NCBI GenBank assembly: GCA_023168345.1
Contig: AP025689.1
Coordinates: forward strand, 432,001 to 496,000
Source of the DNA: Lysinibacillus sp. PLM2
GTDB taxonomy: Bacteria; Bacillota; Bacilli; Bacillales_A; Planococcaceae
Direction of reading: 5' to 3'
DNA: 64,000 nt
A program made the position numbers and the translations under genes. This document shows positions 45,959-57,216 of this stretch, one piece after another (positions within the stretch are counted from its first letter, which is position 1; every line of letters starts with the position of its first letter). Under the pieces are notes generated by a model. That model was not told the DNA's origin, ran no database searches, and saw only the letters and a program-made list of their open reading frames with translations.

Positions 45959-46434
45959 ATCCTGTGAAAAAGGATGTTTAATTAAAAGAATTATAAATGG
46001 GTGAGAACTTTCATTTGTCATACATGAATTTCTTTAATCAAGAAATTATGGATGGTTCAAGATACAATTCCTACCAAAAAACATTAAAGTTAACTTGAAT
46101 TCTTACGTCAGACAAATAATCACTTATAAGAAAGAAGTATTCATTAAATGATTTTCTACAGCAAATATAAAAAATTTATTCAATTCATCTGCCTTCTTCT
46201 TTAACTATTATCCTATAATTTAATGCGTTATTTTAGAAAAATGAACGGGAAGTAGATTTCTTCCCGTTTTTATTATTTTATAGAGAAAAAACAGGAATTA
46301 ACACTGTTCAATTTATGTTTCAGAACAAAAGTAACATGATTGTACATAATATTCTGATATATGAATTTCAGCCGCGATAATAAATGGATTTTCTGTCTTA
46401 TGAGTAAAAAATTCTCTTTCAAACAAAAAAGTAA
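45959..46434. other. Intergenic region without gene; carries one terminator
   Basis: The hairpin AACGGGAAG / CTTCCCGTT at 46244-46268, followed by TTTTATT, is a good terminator. No reading frame is convincing in the rest; it separates the exported protein gene from the sugar-acid cluster. Confidence 0.55.
46244..46272 (+). terminator. Terminator before the sugar-acid cluster
   Basis: The perfect 9-bp stem AACGGGAAG / CTTCCCGTT with a 7-nt loop is followed by TTTTTATT. It lies 286 bases after the exported protein stop, so it probably acts as an insulator. Confidence 0.75.
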
Positions 46435-46464
46435 TTGACCTAAAATGTAATATTGTCTTACAAT
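46435..46464 (+). promoter_or_regulatory. Sigma-A promoter of the sugar-acid cluster with overlapping FadR-type operator
   Basis: TTGACC (46435-46440), an 18-base spacer and TACAAT (46459-46464). The operator TTGTCTTACAA (46453-46463) is a perfect match to the FadR-family consensus TNGTNNNACNA and covers most of the -10 box. Binding there would block transcription. Confidence 0.8.
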
Positions 46465-46515
46465 TAAATCGAATTAAGATAATTCAAAAAATTCGAGTCA
46501 AACAGGGGGGGTTTG

Positions 46516-47022
46516 ATGAGTAGTCAAACGAATCGTGATTTTGTAACTAGTGGTTTTATGTTTGTTGTGGGGATTATTGCTTTTATTTTGACTTTTAGCT
46601 TCAAGTCATTTGAGGGGACAAATTTTGGCGTTGGCGTAGAATTCATGCCTCGAGTGATTGCGGCTTTAATTCTATTAACCTCAGTCATTATTTTTGTAAA
46701 CGCTTTAAAAAGTAGAAGTAAGAAAACAAATGATACGAATTTAGAAGCAGAAGAAGTCGTTGAACAAGAAACTGAAAGTAAAAATTATAAAAAATTGGTC
46801 ATCAGTATTATCGCAATGCTTATTTATATTTTGTTAACACCAATTCTAGGTTTCTTAATAGCGACAGCATTATTTTTAATAGCCCAAATGTTAATTATTT
46901 CAAATTTTGCTAAAGAAAAGATTGTTTTATTTCTCATTATATCGATTCTGATGGCTGTAGTTGTCAATTACGTTTTCAGAAATGTCTTTTACGTAATGCT
47001 TCCTCAAGGGATTTTAGGATAG
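46516..47022 (+). CDS. tctB: Tripartite tricarboxylate transporter, small membrane subunit
   Basis: Product of 168 residues from ATG 46516, after GGGGGG. Four hydrophobic helices and a charged linker (about 76-95) fit the TctB family. It forms the membrane complex with TctA and receives substrate from the TctC lipoprotein. It is the first gene of the cluster, 51 bases after the promoter's -10 box. Confidence 0.88.
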   Translation: MSSQTNRDFVTSGFMFVVGIIAFILTFSFKSFEGTNFGVGVEFMPRVIAALILLTSVIIFVNALKSRSKKTNDTNLEAEEVVEQETESKNYKKLVISIIAMLIYILLTPILGFLIATALFLIAQMLIISNFAKEKIVLFLIISILMAVVVNYVFRNVFYVMLPQGILG

Positions 47023-47032
47023 GGGTGATTAA

Positions 47033-48529
47033 ATGCTAGAAATGCTATTACAAGGATTCTCCGGTGTCTTGAATGTAACGACAATTTTATTAATACTTGG
47101 AGGAACCATTTTAGGATTAATCTTCGGATCCATTCCTGGTCTTACAGCGACAATGGCTGTTGCAATTTGTTTACCGATTACCTATGGGATGCATCCTGTA
47201 GCGGGAATGTCGCTATTAATGGGACTATATATCGGTGGTGTTTCAGGAGGTTTAATTCCAGCGATTTTATTAAAGCTGCCAGGGACTCCTTCTTCAATTG
47301 CAACAACATTCGATGGTTATCCGATGGCTCAAAAGGGGCAGGCGGGAAAAGCGTTTTCTTTTGCTATAGTATCCTCATTTTTGGGCGGGCTAATCAGCAT
47401 CATGTTGTTAATAATGATAGCGCCTCCATTAGGCCAATTTGCATTAAAGTTCGGACCCTATGAATATTTTGCTATCGTTATATTCTCTTTAACATTAATT
47501 GCAACCTTATCAGGTGATTCCCTTGCAAAAGGGATATTAGCTGGGTTAATGGGTATTGGTTTTGCAATGGTTGGTTCTGCACCGATTGATGCATTTCCTC
47601 GGTTTACATTTGGCTTCAGTGAATTAGATGCAGGATTTGATTTAATGCCAGTATTAATCGGTTTATTTGCAGTATCTGAAATTTTATTAGTAGCAGAGAA
47701 AAAAGGACTCCAAAAAATAAAATATGACTTGAAGAAAATCAGTTATAAGGTTCCTTTTAAGGAGTATTTAAGTGAAAAATGGAACTTCCTTCGTTCTTGT
47801 GCAATCGGTATAGGTATTGGAATTTTACCTGGTATTGGTGGTGGAACAGCGAACCTTATCGCATATGCTGCAGCAAAAAATGCTTCTAAAAAACCAAAAG
47901 AATATGGTACTGGTGTTCCAGGTGGAGTCGTTGCATCAGAAACATCGAATAATGCGGCGGTTGGTGGCGCTTTAATTCCACTTGTTTCCTTAGGTATTCC
48001 GGGTGATACAGTAACAGCAATGTTATTAGGAGGATTAGTATTACATGGTCTTCAACCAGGTCCGTTATTATTCCAAAATAGTGGAGATGTTGTTTACGGA
48101 ATTTTTGCAGCACTACTAATTGCAAATTTATTCATGGCAGTCCTTCTATTTGTAGGGATGAGAGGATTCATTAAACTGTTAAGCATACCTCAATATATTT
48201 TATTACCGATTATTTTTGCGCTTTGTGTTGTAGGCGCTTACGGTGTAAACAATCGTATGTTCGACGTATATGCGTTACTATTCTTTGGTATTGTTGGTTA
48301 TTTAATGAGTAAAGCGAAAATTCCATTAACACCACTAGTACTAGGCTTTATTTTAGGACCTTTATTAGAAACAAATTTACGTCGTGGTTTAATGCTTTCA
48401 CAAGGGGATTTTTCACCATTCGTAACCCAACCAATCGCAGCTATATTTTTAATTATTACTGTCGTATCAGTAGGATGGAAAATTTGGAAATCTTTTAGTA
48501 AGAGTAAGAAAATTTCTTTCGAAAATTAA
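47033..48529 (+). CDS. tctA: Tripartite tricarboxylate transporter, large membrane subunit
   Basis: A 498-residue polytopic protein with about twelve helices and the TctA signature (IFGSIPGLTATMAVAICLPI, KLPGTPSSIATTFDGYPMAQ, GIPGDTVTAMLLGGLVLHGL). It works with TctB and TctC in uptake of carboxylates. Placement in a glucarate/galactarate cluster suggests an aldarate or related sugar acid as substrate. AGGGGTGA precedes the ATG. Confidence 0.95.
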   Translation: MLEMLLQGFSGVLNVTTILLILGGTILGLIFGSIPGLTATMAVAICLPITYGMHPVAGMSLLMGLYIGGVSGGLIPAILLKLPGTPSSIATTFDGYPMAQKGQAGKAFSFAIVSSFLGGLISIMLLIMIAPPLGQFALKFGPYEYFAIVIFSLTLIATLSGDSLAKGILAGLMGIGFAMVGSAPIDAFPRFTFGFSELDAGFDLMPVLIGLFAVSEILLVAEKKGLQKIKYDLKKISYKVPFKEYLSEKWNFLRSCAIGIGIGILPGIGGGTANLIAYAAAKNASKKPKEYGTGVPGGVVASETSNNAAVGGALIPLVSLGIPGDTVTAMLLGGLVLHGLQPGPLLFQNSGDVVYGIFAALLIANLFMAVLLFVGMRGFIKLLSIPQYILLPIIFALCVVGAYGVNNRMFDVYALLFFGIVGYLMSKAKIPLTPLVLGFILGPLLETNLRRGLMLSQGDFSPFVTQPIAAIFLIITVVSVGWKIWKSFSKSKKISFEN

Positions 48530-48550
48530 AAAAACAAGGGGGATTTTGAA

Positions 48551-49552
48551 ATGAAAAAATTACTTTTAACTTTACTCACGATAATTGGGGTGTTCATGTT
48601 AGCTGCATGTGGAAGCGGAACCGAGTCCGGTGGTGGAACGGGCGGATCTTCTGCAAATACAGGGGATACAGGATCAGATTATCCGAAAAAGCCAATTGAG
48701 GTGGTTGTACCAGCTGGAGCTGGGGGCGATACTGACTTAAATACTCGAACTCTAGCAAAATATATTGAGAAAGAGTTAGGTCAACCTTTAGTCGTTTCAA
48801 ATGTAACAGGATCTGGTGGAACAGTTGGGGTTGATAAAGTTATAGATGCTCAAGCTGATGGTTATACGGTTTTAGCTTTCCATAACTCGATGTTACTAAA
48901 TAATTTATATGGATTATCAGACAAATCGATTGAAGATTTCAAATTTGCAGGAACAGGTGTTCTAGACCAAGCAAATACATTTATCGTATCTAAGGATAGT
49001 AAATTTAAAAACCTTGAGGAACTAATTGCCTATGCAAAAGAACATCCGAAAGAAGTAACTATGGCAACAGAAGTAGGTTCAATGACATATATCCAAGTAA
49101 TGGAATTCCAAGAACTAACAGGAGTAGAGTTTAATGTCGTTGATATTGGTGGAGCTTCAGACAAATTAACTGCTTTACTTGGTGGTCGTGTAGACATTTT
49201 CCCAACATCTTTAGGTTTTGTAAAAAGCTATATTGAATCAGGTGATTTCGCATCACTAGGAGTTATTACAGAAGAACGCTTAGCATCAGCACCGGATGTA
49301 CCAACATTTAAAGAACAAGGTGTGGACATGGAAATAGATAAAGTATTCTATTGGGCATTCCCGAAAGAAACACCAGATGAAGTAGTGCAAGCATTTAGTG
49401 ACGCGATGGAAAAAGCTGTAGCAAATGAAGAATTCCAAAAAGAAATCGTTCAATACTGGGTTGAACCAGTGTACTTAAATGGTGAAGAAACAAAACAAAA
49501 ATTAGAAGACATTATGGAACTTTATAAAGGTATTAAAGAATCTACGGAATAA
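48551..49552 (+). CDS. tctC: Tripartite tricarboxylate transporter, substrate-binding lipoprotein
   Basis: A 333-residue lipoprotein with signal peptide and lipobox MLAACG (Cys20). A Gly/Ser/Thr-rich spacer anchors the Bug/TctC-type binding domain (YPKKPIEVVVPAGAGGDTDL, GSGGTVGVDKVIDAQADGYT, TALLGGRVDIFPTSLGFVKS). It captures a carboxylate outside the cell and hands it to TctAB. AAGGGGGA precedes the ATG. Confidence 0.95.
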   Translation: MKKLLLTLLTIIGVFMLAACGSGTESGGGTGGSSANTGDTGSDYPKKPIEVVVPAGAGGDTDLNTRTLAKYIEKELGQPLVVSNVTGSGGTVGVDKVIDAQADGYTVLAFHNSMLLNNLYGLSDKSIEDFKFAGTGVLDQANTFIVSKDSKFKNLEELIAYAKEHPKEVTMATEVGSMTYIQVMEFQELTGVEFNVVDIGGASDKLTALLGGRVDIFPTSLGFVKSYIESGDFASLGVITEERLASAPDVPTFKEQGVDMEIDKVFYWAFPKETPDEVVQAFSDAMEKAVANEEFQKEIVQYWVEPVYLNGEETKQKLEDIMELYKGIKESTE

Positions 49553-49564
49553 GGGGGTGCAATA

Positions 49565-50584
49565 ATGAAAGTTTCTGTAACAGTGAATACGACTGAATTA
49601 ACGGATCTAGATTTAAAGCAAATGGTTCAATTAGGTATAGATTGTGTAGATTTTGGTATGGGTCATTCATTTAAAGGTGTAAAGGAGCAGGGCTATCCAG
49701 ATTTGGATAGTCTCCTCCAGTTGAAAAAACGATTGTGGAGCTGGGGTCTTGAAATAAACCGAGTGACATTGCCAGATATTACAGAAGATTTCATGAAGGA
49801 TTTACCAGGTTCAGAAGTTCAAATAGAAAACTCCGTAAATGCAGTAAAGGTATTTGGCGAAGCTGGAATTAAAATTGTGCGACAACGCTTTAAAGGTGAT
49901 GTTTTCCCTGGCCGTTCCCAGTCTTACAAATCGATTCAACGTGGCGGTGCTATCGGTAGAGGAGAAAGTTTAGGATTGTTAAAAGAAAAGGCTGATACTC
50001 CTACTATGGAAGAACTAGATTTTTGGTGGTCTCAATTCCAAAAGGCATATCGTCCAATTGTTTTATCAGGATTAGAAAATGATGTGAATGTCGCGATGCA
50101 TCCTTCTGATACACCACATCCAGATTCTCCATTTGGAGGCATTGGACTGAATCGAATTCTAGATGACTTCCCACAAAAAAATGTAGGATTCGTTTACTGT
50201 ATTGGCACAAGAGCAGAAGCCGGTGGATCTTCTTTAGTAATTGATGAAATCAATCATTTTGGACGTAAAGGACGAATTTTCCTTGTACACTTCCGTAATG
50301 TACGAGGAAGTTTACCGACTGCCGGAGCATTTGAAGAAGCGATGTTAGATGATGGCGATTTAAATATGTTCAAAATTTTATTAGAACTCGACAAAGTTGG
50401 GTACCAAGGCTGTTTAAATCCAGATCACGTTTTAACCTTTGCAGGTGACACACCAGATTTAAACGAAAACTGGGCCTACTCGAATATTGGGTGGAAACAT
50501 TCTAGTTTAGGTTTCGCTTATTCAGTTGGTTACATTAAAGCGTTGTTAAATGCATTAGTAGAGTTTAAAGGAAGACCTTATTAA
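49565..50584 (+). CDS. UxuA-like mannonate dehydratase family protein
   Basis: This 339-residue TIM-barrel protein resembles the UxuA family: VAMHPSDTPHPDSPFGGIGL, FLVHFRNVRGS, and YQGCLNPDHVLTFAGD near the end, with the metal-ligand His, Cys and Asp pattern. UxuA makes 2-keto-3-deoxygluconate from D-mannonate. The sequence is divergent (VYCIGTRAEAGGSS replaces the usual CTGSLGAR-like stretch), so a different sugar acid is possible. AAGGGGGTG precedes the ATG. Confidence 0.75.
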   Translation: MKVSVTVNTTELTDLDLKQMVQLGIDCVDFGMGHSFKGVKEQGYPDLDSLLQLKKRLWSWGLEINRVTLPDITEDFMKDLPGSEVQIENSVNAVKVFGEAGIKIVRQRFKGDVFPGRSQSYKSIQRGGAIGRGESLGLLKEKADTPTMEELDFWWSQFQKAYRPIVLSGLENDVNVAMHPSDTPHPDSPFGGIGLNRILDDFPQKNVGFVYCIGTRAEAGGSSLVIDEINHFGRKGRIFLVHFRNVRGSLPTAGAFEEAMLDDGDLNMFKILLELDKVGYQGCLNPDHVLTFAGDTPDLNENWAYSNIGWKHSSLGFAYSVGYIKALLNALVEFKGRPY

Positions 50585-50598
50585 AGGTGGGATAAAAA

Positions 50599-52116
50599 AT
50601 GGTAGTAAGTACAAAACCGCTTTATATAAAAGTCCATCCAGATGATAATTCAGCAATAGTTGTCAATGATGGAGGGGTCGAAGCGGGATCTAGATTTGAT
50701 TCTGGTGTAGAAGCAATTGAAAAGATTCCTCAAGGCCATAAAATTTCACTAGAAACGATTGAAGAAGGCGGTATTATTCGTCGCTATGGCGAAATTATTG
50801 GTTATGCAGTTAAACGAATTGAAAAAGGGAGCTGGATTCGGGAGTCTATGCTGACATTACCGACTCCTCCCTCCCTTGAAAACTTAAGTATAAGTACCAA
50901 TGTGAATGACGTAAAAGTGGAGCAAACAAATCGTACGTTTAAAGGATTTAAAAATAGCAATGGTACTGTCGGGACAAAAAACATCTTAGGAATTACAACA
51001 AGTGTACAATGCGTTGTAGGTGTCTTAGATTTTGCAGTGCAAAAAATTAAAACAGAACTTTTGCCTCTATATCCGAATGTAGATGATGTTGTTGCATTAA
51101 AGCATGCCTACGGATGTGGTGTCGCAATACAGGCTGATGATGCAGAAATTCCAATCAGAACGATTACAAACTTATCAACACATCCGAATTTTGGTGGAGA
51201 AGTAATGGTCGTTGGCTTGGGCTGCGAAAAATTACAAGCATCTGTCATTACGAATGATGCAAGTAGTATCTTGCTCCTTCAGGAAAAAACTGGTTTTCAA
51301 AATATGGTGGAAGATATTTTGAAAATGGCAGATGAAAAGCTGAAAAAATTAAATGAACGAAAGCGAGAAGAATGTCCAATTAGTGAGCTTGTGATTGGTG
51401 TTCAATGCGGTGGAAGTGATGCTTTTTCAGGGGTAACAGCTAATCCAGCAGTAGGATATGCTTCAGATTTATTAGTGAAAGCGGGGGCAACCGTACTATT
51501 TTCTGAAGTAACTGAAGTTCGAGACGCCATTCATCTTCTAACACCTAGAGCCATTAATGAAGAAGTAGGTACAGGATTAATACGCGAAATGAAGTGGTAC
51601 GATCACTATTTATCTAAAGGAAATACCGATCGTAGCGCCAATCCATCTCCTGGAAATAAAAGAGGTGGACTTTCAAATATTGTAGAAAAAGCGTTAGGTT
51701 CAATTGTGAAATCTGGAACATCACCAATCGTGGATGTCCTTGCACCTGGAGAAAAGGTTCGAAAAAAGGGGCTAGTATTTGCTGCTACACCTGCAAGTGA
51801 TTTCGTTTGTGGAACACTTCAGGCAGCATCAGGTATTCATTTGCAAGTTTTTACAACAGGAAGGGGTACTCCGTATAACTTACCTGTCGTACCAGTTATA
51901 AAAGTTTCAACTCGCAGTTCCTTAAAGAGAGAATGGAATGACTTAATCGATTTAGATGCTGGAACCATTGCAACAGGAGAAGAAACGCTTGAAGAGGTTG
52001 GGCAAAGACTCTTTGAATCAATCATTCGTGTTGCAAGTGGTGAAGAAGAAACGTGGGGAGATAAATGGGGTATCACAAATGATATTACGTTATTTAACCC
52101 TGCTCCAATTACGTGA
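50599..52116 (+). CDS. garD: Galactarate dehydratase family (GarD/UxaA)
   Basis: The 505-residue product dehydrates galactarate to 5-dehydro-4-deoxy-D-glucarate. The N-terminal SAF-type domain is about 1-80, followed by the dehydratase core ([52 protein letters not shown]). It is longer than UxaA and matches GarD. An AAAGGTGGG ribosome site is present. It lies upstream of the kdgD gene that uses its product. Confidence 0.9.
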   Translation: MVVSTKPLYIKVHPDDNSAIVVNDGGVEAGSRFDSGVEAIEKIPQGHKISLETIEEGGIIRRYGEIIGYAVKRIEKGSWIRESMLTLPTPPSLENLSISTNVNDVKVEQTNRTFKGFKNSNGTVGTKNILGITTSVQCVVGVLDFAVQKIKTELLPLYPNVDDVVALKHAYGCGVAIQADDAEIPIRTITNLSTHPNFGGEVMVVGLGCEKLQASVITNDASSILLLQEKTGFQNMVEDILKMADEKLKKLNERKREECPISELVIGVQCGGSDAFSGVTANPAVGYASDLLVKAGATVLFSEVTEVRDAIHLLTPRAINEEVGTGLIREMKWYDHYLSKGNTDRSANPSPGNKRGGLSNIVEKALGSIVKSGTSPIVDVLAPGEKVRKKGLVFAATPASDFVCGTLQAASGIHLQVFTTGRGTPYNLPVVPVIKVSTRSSLKREWNDLIDLDAGTIATGEETLEEVGQRLFESIIRVASGEEETWGDKWGITNDITLFNPAPIT

Positions 52117-52120
52117 TTAA

Positions 52121-52131
52121 TTGTCTTACAA
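52121..52131. promoter_or_regulatory. FadR-type operator between garD and kdgD
   Basis: TTGTCTTACAA is identical to the site over the tctB promoter. It suggests a second, internal regulated promoter; a -10-like TACAAT overlaps it, but the -35 is weak. Confidence 0.7.
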
Positions 52132-52159
52132 TATTACAAATGAAAAGGATGGAATAAAC

Positions 52160-53086
52160 ATGACAGTTGAAAGAACAGTTCCGAAAGGCATTCTAGGTTT
52201 TCCAGTAACTCCTATGAATGAGGACTTATCCATAAATTATGATAGCTATCAAAAGAATATTGAGTTTTTAATCGAAAATGGCTTAAATTCAGTGTTTATT
52301 GCATGTGGAGCAGGTGAGTTCCATGCGATAAATGATGAAGAGTATGAACAACTGATTATTAAAGCAAAAGAAGTAGTACAAAATCGCGTTCCAATTTATA
52401 CAGGCGTTGGTGGGAATATAACATCAGCATTAAAACAAACAGAGTTATCAGCAAAACATGGGGTAGATGGGTACTTAATTTTACCACCGTATTTAATCAC
52501 ACCTTCTCAAGATGGTATTTATTCATATTTGAAAACAATTATCGAAAGTACACAGCTAAATGCAATCGTATATCAAAGAGATAACTGTGTAATGACGTTA
52601 GATACATTAAAAAAATTGGCTGAGATCCCTCAGCTAGTAGGTTTTAAAGATGGCATAGGAAATATCGAAACGAATGTTGAATTTACTCAAGCATTAGGAA
52701 ATCGTTTGGCTTGGATTAATGGAATGCCGTTAGCAGAGGTAACAATGCCGACTTATTTAAATATCGGCTTTGATACGTACTCATCAGCGATTTCAAACTA
52801 TATACCATTTGCATCTCGTCAATACTTCGATGCTCTTTTAAGTGGTAATCAAGAAAAAGTAAAACAACTCTATGAAGATATTATTCTCCCTATACACAAT
52901 ATTAGAAAACAAAAGCAAGGCTATGCAGTATCCCTAATTAAAGCGGGAATGAATATTGTTGGTTTACCAGTAGATACGCATGTTCGTCCGCCAATTGCGC
53001 CAGTCGAGCAAAAACATTACGACGCTTTAGCGAACATTGTTAAATTAGCAAAAGAAAAATATGCAGAAGTACCAGGAGGGAAATAA
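52160..53086 (+). CDS. kdgD: 5-dehydro-4-deoxyglucarate dehydratase
   Basis: Product of 308 residues from ATG 52160, after AAAGGATGG; an earlier frame start at 52121 overlaps the operator. DHDPS-family aldolase fold with GILGFPVTPMNEDLS, GAGEFHAI, the Schiff-base Lys in LVGFKDGIGN, and the conserved Tyr in IVYQRDN. It decarboxylates and dehydrates 5-dehydro-4-deoxyglucarate to 2-oxoglutarate semialdehyde. It lies one base before the dehydrogenase gene. Bacillus ycbC is the homologue. Confidence 0.92.
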   Translation: MTVERTVPKGILGFPVTPMNEDLSINYDSYQKNIEFLIENGLNSVFIACGAGEFHAINDEEYEQLIIKAKEVVQNRVPIYTGVGGNITSALKQTELSAKHGVDGYLILPPYLITPSQDGIYSYLKTIIESTQLNAIVYQRDNCVMTLDTLKKLAEIPQLVGFKDGIGNIETNVEFTQALGNRLAWINGMPLAEVTMPTYLNIGFDTYSSAISNYIPFASRQYFDALLSGNQEKVKQLYEDIILPIHNIRKQKQGYAVSLIKAGMNIVGLPVDTHVRPPIAPVEQKHYDALANIVKLAKEKYAEVPGGK

Positions 53087-54520
53087 ATGTCGATTTACAA
53101 CAACTACATTAATGGTGAATGGGTTCCGTCTGAAACAGGTCAGATCTTCGAAAGTAAAAATCCCGCTAACGTTAATGAAGTAGTGGGAGTCGTTCAAAAG
53201 TCGAATGAAAATGATGTGAATAAAGCATTTGAAAGTGCAAAGGAAGCACAAAAGAAATGGGCTCGTTTATCGGGCCCTGCTCGTGGGGAGCTTTTGCTTA
53301 AGGCATCAAATATTCTAGAATCTCGACTAGACGATATTGCGCTAACGATGACGAAAGAAATGGGTAAAACTTTACCGGAAGCAAAAGGTGAAACAGCACG
53401 TGGTGTGGCAATTTTGCGATATTACGCAGGTGAAGGATCACGGCCTATTGGCGATAATATTCCATCATCAGATGCAGATGCATTAATGATTACAACACGA
53501 GTACCACTTGGTGTCGTAGGTGTGATTACTCCATGGAACTTTCCTGTTGCTATTCCAATTTGGAAAATGGCACCTGCGTTAGTTTACGGAAATACCGTTG
53601 TATTAAAACCAGCGATTGAAACGGCTGTTACTGCTGCAAAGGTGGTAGAGTGTTTCCATGAAGCAGGTTTCCCACCTGGAGTTATAAATTTAATTACAGG
53701 TTCTGGTGCAGTGATTGGAGATGCAATGGTTGAAAATGAACATATTAATGCAGTTACATTTACAGGATCAAACACAGTTGGTAAACATATTGGACGAAAA
53801 GCTTTTGACCGTGGTGTGAAATATCAGCTTGAAATGGGGGGAAAAAACCCTGTCATTGTCGCAGAGGATGCTGATTTAAAATTAGCTGTTGAGGCGACGG
53901 TAAGCGGCGGATTACGTTCAACTGGGCAAAAATGTACAGCGACTAGTCGAGTAATTGTACACGAGGCTGTTTATAGCCAATTCAAAGAACTATTACTTGA
54001 AGAGGTTGCAAAAATTACAGTCGGTGATGGAGCAGAAAGTAATATTTGGATGGGCCCATGTGCGAATGAAAACCAACTAAATACAGTTCTTTCCTATATT
54101 GAAATTGGTAAAGAAGAAGGGGCAACGTTGTTATACGGTGGAAACAAAGTAGAAAAAGGTGGTTACTTTGTAGAACCGACTGTATTTGAAGGTGTCTTGC
54201 CTACAATGCGTATAGCACGTGAGGAAATTTTCGGACCTGTATTAGCCTTAATGAAGGTTTCCTCAATGGAAGAAGCAATAGCACTTGCAAATGATTCGGA
54301 TTTCGGCTTAAGTGCTTCTATTTTCACAACAAATATCCAAAAAATGCTCGAGTTCATTCGAGAAATGGATGCAGGATTAATTCGCATCAATTCAGAAAGT
54401 GCAGGAGTAGAATTACAAGCACCATTTGGTGGGATGAAACAATCCAGCTCTCACTCTCGTGAGCAAGGGCGCGCGGCGATTGAATTCTTTACATCTATTA
54501 AAACAGTATTTGTGAAGTAG
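53087..54520 (+). CDS. 2-oxoglutarate semialdehyde (2,5-dioxovalerate) dehydrogenase
   Basis: The 477-residue aldehyde dehydrogenase oxidises 2-oxoglutarate semialdehyde to 2-oxoglutarate with NAD(P)+. Family motifs: [40 protein letters not shown]-type [11 protein letters not shown], and the catalytic Cys in [11 protein letters not shown]. It starts directly after the kdgD stop. It corresponds to Bacillus ycbD, so the pathway from aldarates to 2-oxoglutarate is complete. Confidence 0.92.
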   Translation: MSIYNNYINGEWVPSETGQIFESKNPANVNEVVGVVQKSNENDVNKAFESAKEAQKKWARLSGPARGELLLKASNILESRLDDIALTMTKEMGKTLPEAKGETARGVAILRYYAGEGSRPIGDNIPSSDADALMITTRVPLGVVGVITPWNFPVAIPIWKMAPALVYGNTVVLKPAIETAVTAAKVVECFHEAGFPPGVINLITGSGAVIGDAMVENEHINAVTFTGSNTVGKHIGRKAFDRGVKYQLEMGGKNPVIVAEDADLKLAVEATVSGGLRSTGQKCTATSRVIVHEAVYSQFKELLLEEVAKITVGDGAESNIWMGPCANENQLNTVLSYIEIGKEEGATLLYGGNKVEKGGYFVEPTVFEGVLPTMRIAREEIFGPVLALMKVSSMEEAIALANDSDFGLSASIFTTNIQKMLEFIREMDAGLIRINSESAGVELQAPFGGMKQSSSHSREQGRAAIEFFTSIKTVFVK

Positions 54521-54532
54521 TATGGGTTGCTT

Positions 54533-55852
54533 ATGGAAACAATAAAACGAACGCACATCCGCTTTACCATATTGCCTATCATTTTATTTATCACTGTTTT
54601 AAGCTTTGCGGACAGGACCGCTATTTCTATTGCTGGTGATGCAATAAGCAATGATTTTGGGATCAATCATATTACGTTAGGCTATATTTTTTCGGCATTT
54701 GGATGGACGTACGCACTTGCACAAATTCCCGGAGGCATGCTTGTTGATAAATTTGGTCCGAAGAAGATTTACACACTGTTAACTTTTATTTGGTCTATTA
54801 TTTTAATAATTCATTCTGTCATAGACCTAGTTCCAGCTTTTATCATGGTGAGCGTGTTTATTGTACTTAGGGCAATGGTTGGAGTCATAAGTGCACCGAT
54901 GTTTCCAATAAACTCACGAGTAGTAGCGGAGTGGTTCCCATCAAAAGAAAGGGCGATGGCAACCTCCGTTTATACATCTGCACAATATTTGTCAGTAATT
55001 ATTTTCGCACCGCTAATCGGTGTACTGTCCACCACTATTGGATGGCAGTATGTATTTTTAATTATCGGCTGTATGATGCTCATTTTATCATTTGTATGGA
55101 TGGGATACTTTGATTTGCCGAATCAACACCGTTTTATAAATGAAAGTGAGAGAAATTATATACAAGGTAGCTTAGGAAAGTCATTAAATTCGCAACAAGA
55201 AAAGGTTGTTTTTGATCAAAATCCGATTATCCAATTATTGAAAAATCGAATGACTCTAGGTATTTACTTAGGACAATATTGCTCTGCTGTAACGAGTTAC
55301 TTTTTCATGACGTGGTTTCCTGTTTTCTTAATTTTAGAAAAAGGGTTAACTGTAGCAGAAGCTGGTTTTTATACAGTTTTCCCAGCCATTGGAGGCTTTT
55401 TTGGCTCATTAATGGGTGGCGCTATATCGGATAAACTTGTGCAAAGAGGATATTCACTTACCTTTTCAAGAAAGTTTCCAATTATATTAGGGTTATGTAT
55501 TTCATCTACTATATTTTTTGCAATCTATATAGATTCAGTAATTTTAGTAGTTATTATGATGACAGCAGTGTTGTGGGGTAGAGGATTCAGTGGTCTTGGA
55601 TGGACCTTAATTACAGAAACTGTACCGAAAAACTTAATAGGCATTAACAGTGGCATATTCAATACCTTTTCGAACATAGCAGGAATCACAGCACCAATTG
55701 GCATTGGGATTTTAGTGGAATTGACAGATTCCTTTTACTGGCCATTAGTGTTTGTCAGTATTCATTGTTTGCTTGCCATCGTGGCATATGCGTGGATCGT
55801 TACTGATTTAAAAGAATTAAAATTTAATTATCACGTTGTGGAGGAAAAATAA
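54533..55852 (+). CDS. gudP: Glucarate/galactarate MFS transporter
   Basis: An MFS permease of about 439 residues with twelve hydrophobic helices ([33 protein letters not shown] motif A). Position between ycbD-like and gudD genes matches Bacillus gudP. ATG 54533 was chosen; TTG 54527 is in frame too, and the ribosome site is weak for both. It imports glucarate or galactarate, so the cluster has two uptake systems. Confidence 0.9.
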   Translation: METIKRTHIRFTILPIILFITVLSFADRTAISIAGDAISNDFGINHITLGYIFSAFGWTYALAQIPGGMLVDKFGPKKIYTLLTFIWSIILIIHSVIDLVPAFIMVSVFIVLRAMVGVISAPMFPINSRVVAEWFPSKERAMATSVYTSAQYLSVIIFAPLIGVLSTTIGWQYVFLIIGCMMLILSFVWMGYFDLPNQHRFINESERNYIQGSLGKSLNSQQEKVVFDQNPIIQLLKNRMTLGIYLGQYCSAVTSYFFMTWFPVFLILEKGLTVAEAGFYTVFPAIGGFFGSLMGGAISDKLVQRGYSLTFSRKFPIILGLCISSTIFFAIYIDSVILVVIMMTAVLWGRGFSGLGWTLITETVPKNLIGINSGIFNTFSNIAGITAPIGIGILVELTDSFYWPLVFVSIHCLLAIVAYAWIVTDLKELKFNYHVVEEK

Positions 55853-55853
55853 A

Positions 55854-57200
55854 ATGCATGTTACTCAGTCAAAGACAGCAGTTCCCATAATTAAGAACAT
55901 GACTGTCTATCCTGTAGCAGGTTACGATAGTATGTTATTAAACTTAAGTGGTGCTCATAGTCCATTTTTTACTCGCAACATTGTCATTATTGAAGATAGC
56001 AACGGAAATGTAGGAGTAGGAGAGGTTCCTGGGGGAAGTGAAATTACTCAAACATTAGAAGAAGCAAAAGAACTTATAGTAAATCAAAAGCTAGGAAGCT
56101 ATAAATCAATCTTAACATCAATACGAAATAAATTTTCCTTCAAAGATGCAAGTGGTCGTGGACTTCAAACCTTTGATCTAAGAACGACGATCCACGTTGT
56201 AACAGCGGTTGAGGCAGCATTACTTGATCTGTTAGGGAAGCATTTAAATGTACCCGTATGTGATTTATTAGGTGAAGGTAAGCAGCGTGAAAGTGTAAAA
56301 ATGCTCGGCTATTTGTTTTATGTAGGAGATCGAAATAAAACGGATTTGCCTTATTTAACAGGAGAAGGGGCAGAGGATGATTGGACTTATTTACGTCATC
56401 AGGAAGCTCTTACGCCTGAAGCCATTGTAAAACTAGCAGAAGCCGCATATGAACGATATGGATTTGAAGATTTTAAATTAAAAGGCGGCGTCCTTCACCC
56501 AGAAGAAGAGATGGATGCAATTGAAGCGTTAGCAAAGCGTTTCCCAAAAGCAAGAATTACACTTGATCCAAATGGTGGGTGGACATTAGAGCAAGCTATT
56601 GGAGCAATGTTAAAAAGAGGCCATTTGTTAGCATATGCAGAAGATCCATGCGGTGCTGAAGGGGGCTATTCATCTCGTGAAATTATGGCAGAGTTTAAAC
56701 GACGTACTGGCGTAAAAACTGCTACAAATATGGTTGCCACAGACTGGCGACAATTTGGTCATGCGCACTCATTGCAATCGGTTGATATACCATTAGCTGA
56801 TCCACATTTTTGGACTATGGAAGGCTCTGTAAAAGTTGCCCAGCTATGTCATGAATGGGGATATACATGGGGATCACACTCTAATAACCATTTTGACATT
56901 TCGCTTGCAATGTTTACTCACGTTGCAGCAGCTGCACCAGGTGAAATTACAGCTCTTGATACACACTGGATTTGGCAAGATGGACAGCAGCTTACAAAGA
57001 ATCCATTCCAAATTGTTAATGGGGAAGTGCAAGTTCCTACAGCTCCAGGATTGGGTGTAGAAATTGATTTAGAAAAAGTGAAAATGGCAAATCAATTGTA
57101 TGTCGAAAATAATTTAGGTGCTCGCGATGATAGTATCGCAATGCAATATTTAATACCAAATTGGAAATTTGATAATAAAATGCCTTGCCTTGTTCGATAA
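55854..57200 (+). CDS. gudD: Glucarate dehydratase
   Basis: Product of 448 residues from ATG 55854, after GTGGAGGAAA. Enolase-superfamily fold with MR-like acid/base residues: LKLKGGV-type [42 protein letters not shown], and [20 protein letters not shown]. It dehydrates D-glucarate to 5-dehydro-4-deoxyglucarate with Mg2+. Length and motifs match GudD. Confidence 0.95.
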   Translation: MHVTQSKTAVPIIKNMTVYPVAGYDSMLLNLSGAHSPFFTRNIVIIEDSNGNVGVGEVPGGSEITQTLEEAKELIVNQKLGSYKSILTSIRNKFSFKDASGRGLQTFDLRTTIHVVTAVEAALLDLLGKHLNVPVCDLLGEGKQRESVKMLGYLFYVGDRNKTDLPYLTGEGAEDDWTYLRHQEALTPEAIVKLAEAAYERYGFEDFKLKGGVLHPEEEMDAIEALAKRFPKARITLDPNGGWTLEQAIGAMLKRGHLLAYAEDPCGAEGGYSSREIMAEFKRRTGVKTATNMVATDWRQFGHAHSLQSVDIPLADPHFWTMEGSVKVAQLCHEWGYTWGSHSNNHFDISLAMFTHVAAAAPGEITALDTHWIWQDGQQLTKNPFQIVNGEVQVPTAPGLGVEIDLEKVKMANQLYVENNLGARDDSIAMQYLIPNWKFDNKMPCLVR

Positions 57201-57216
57201 AAATGTAACAATATTA

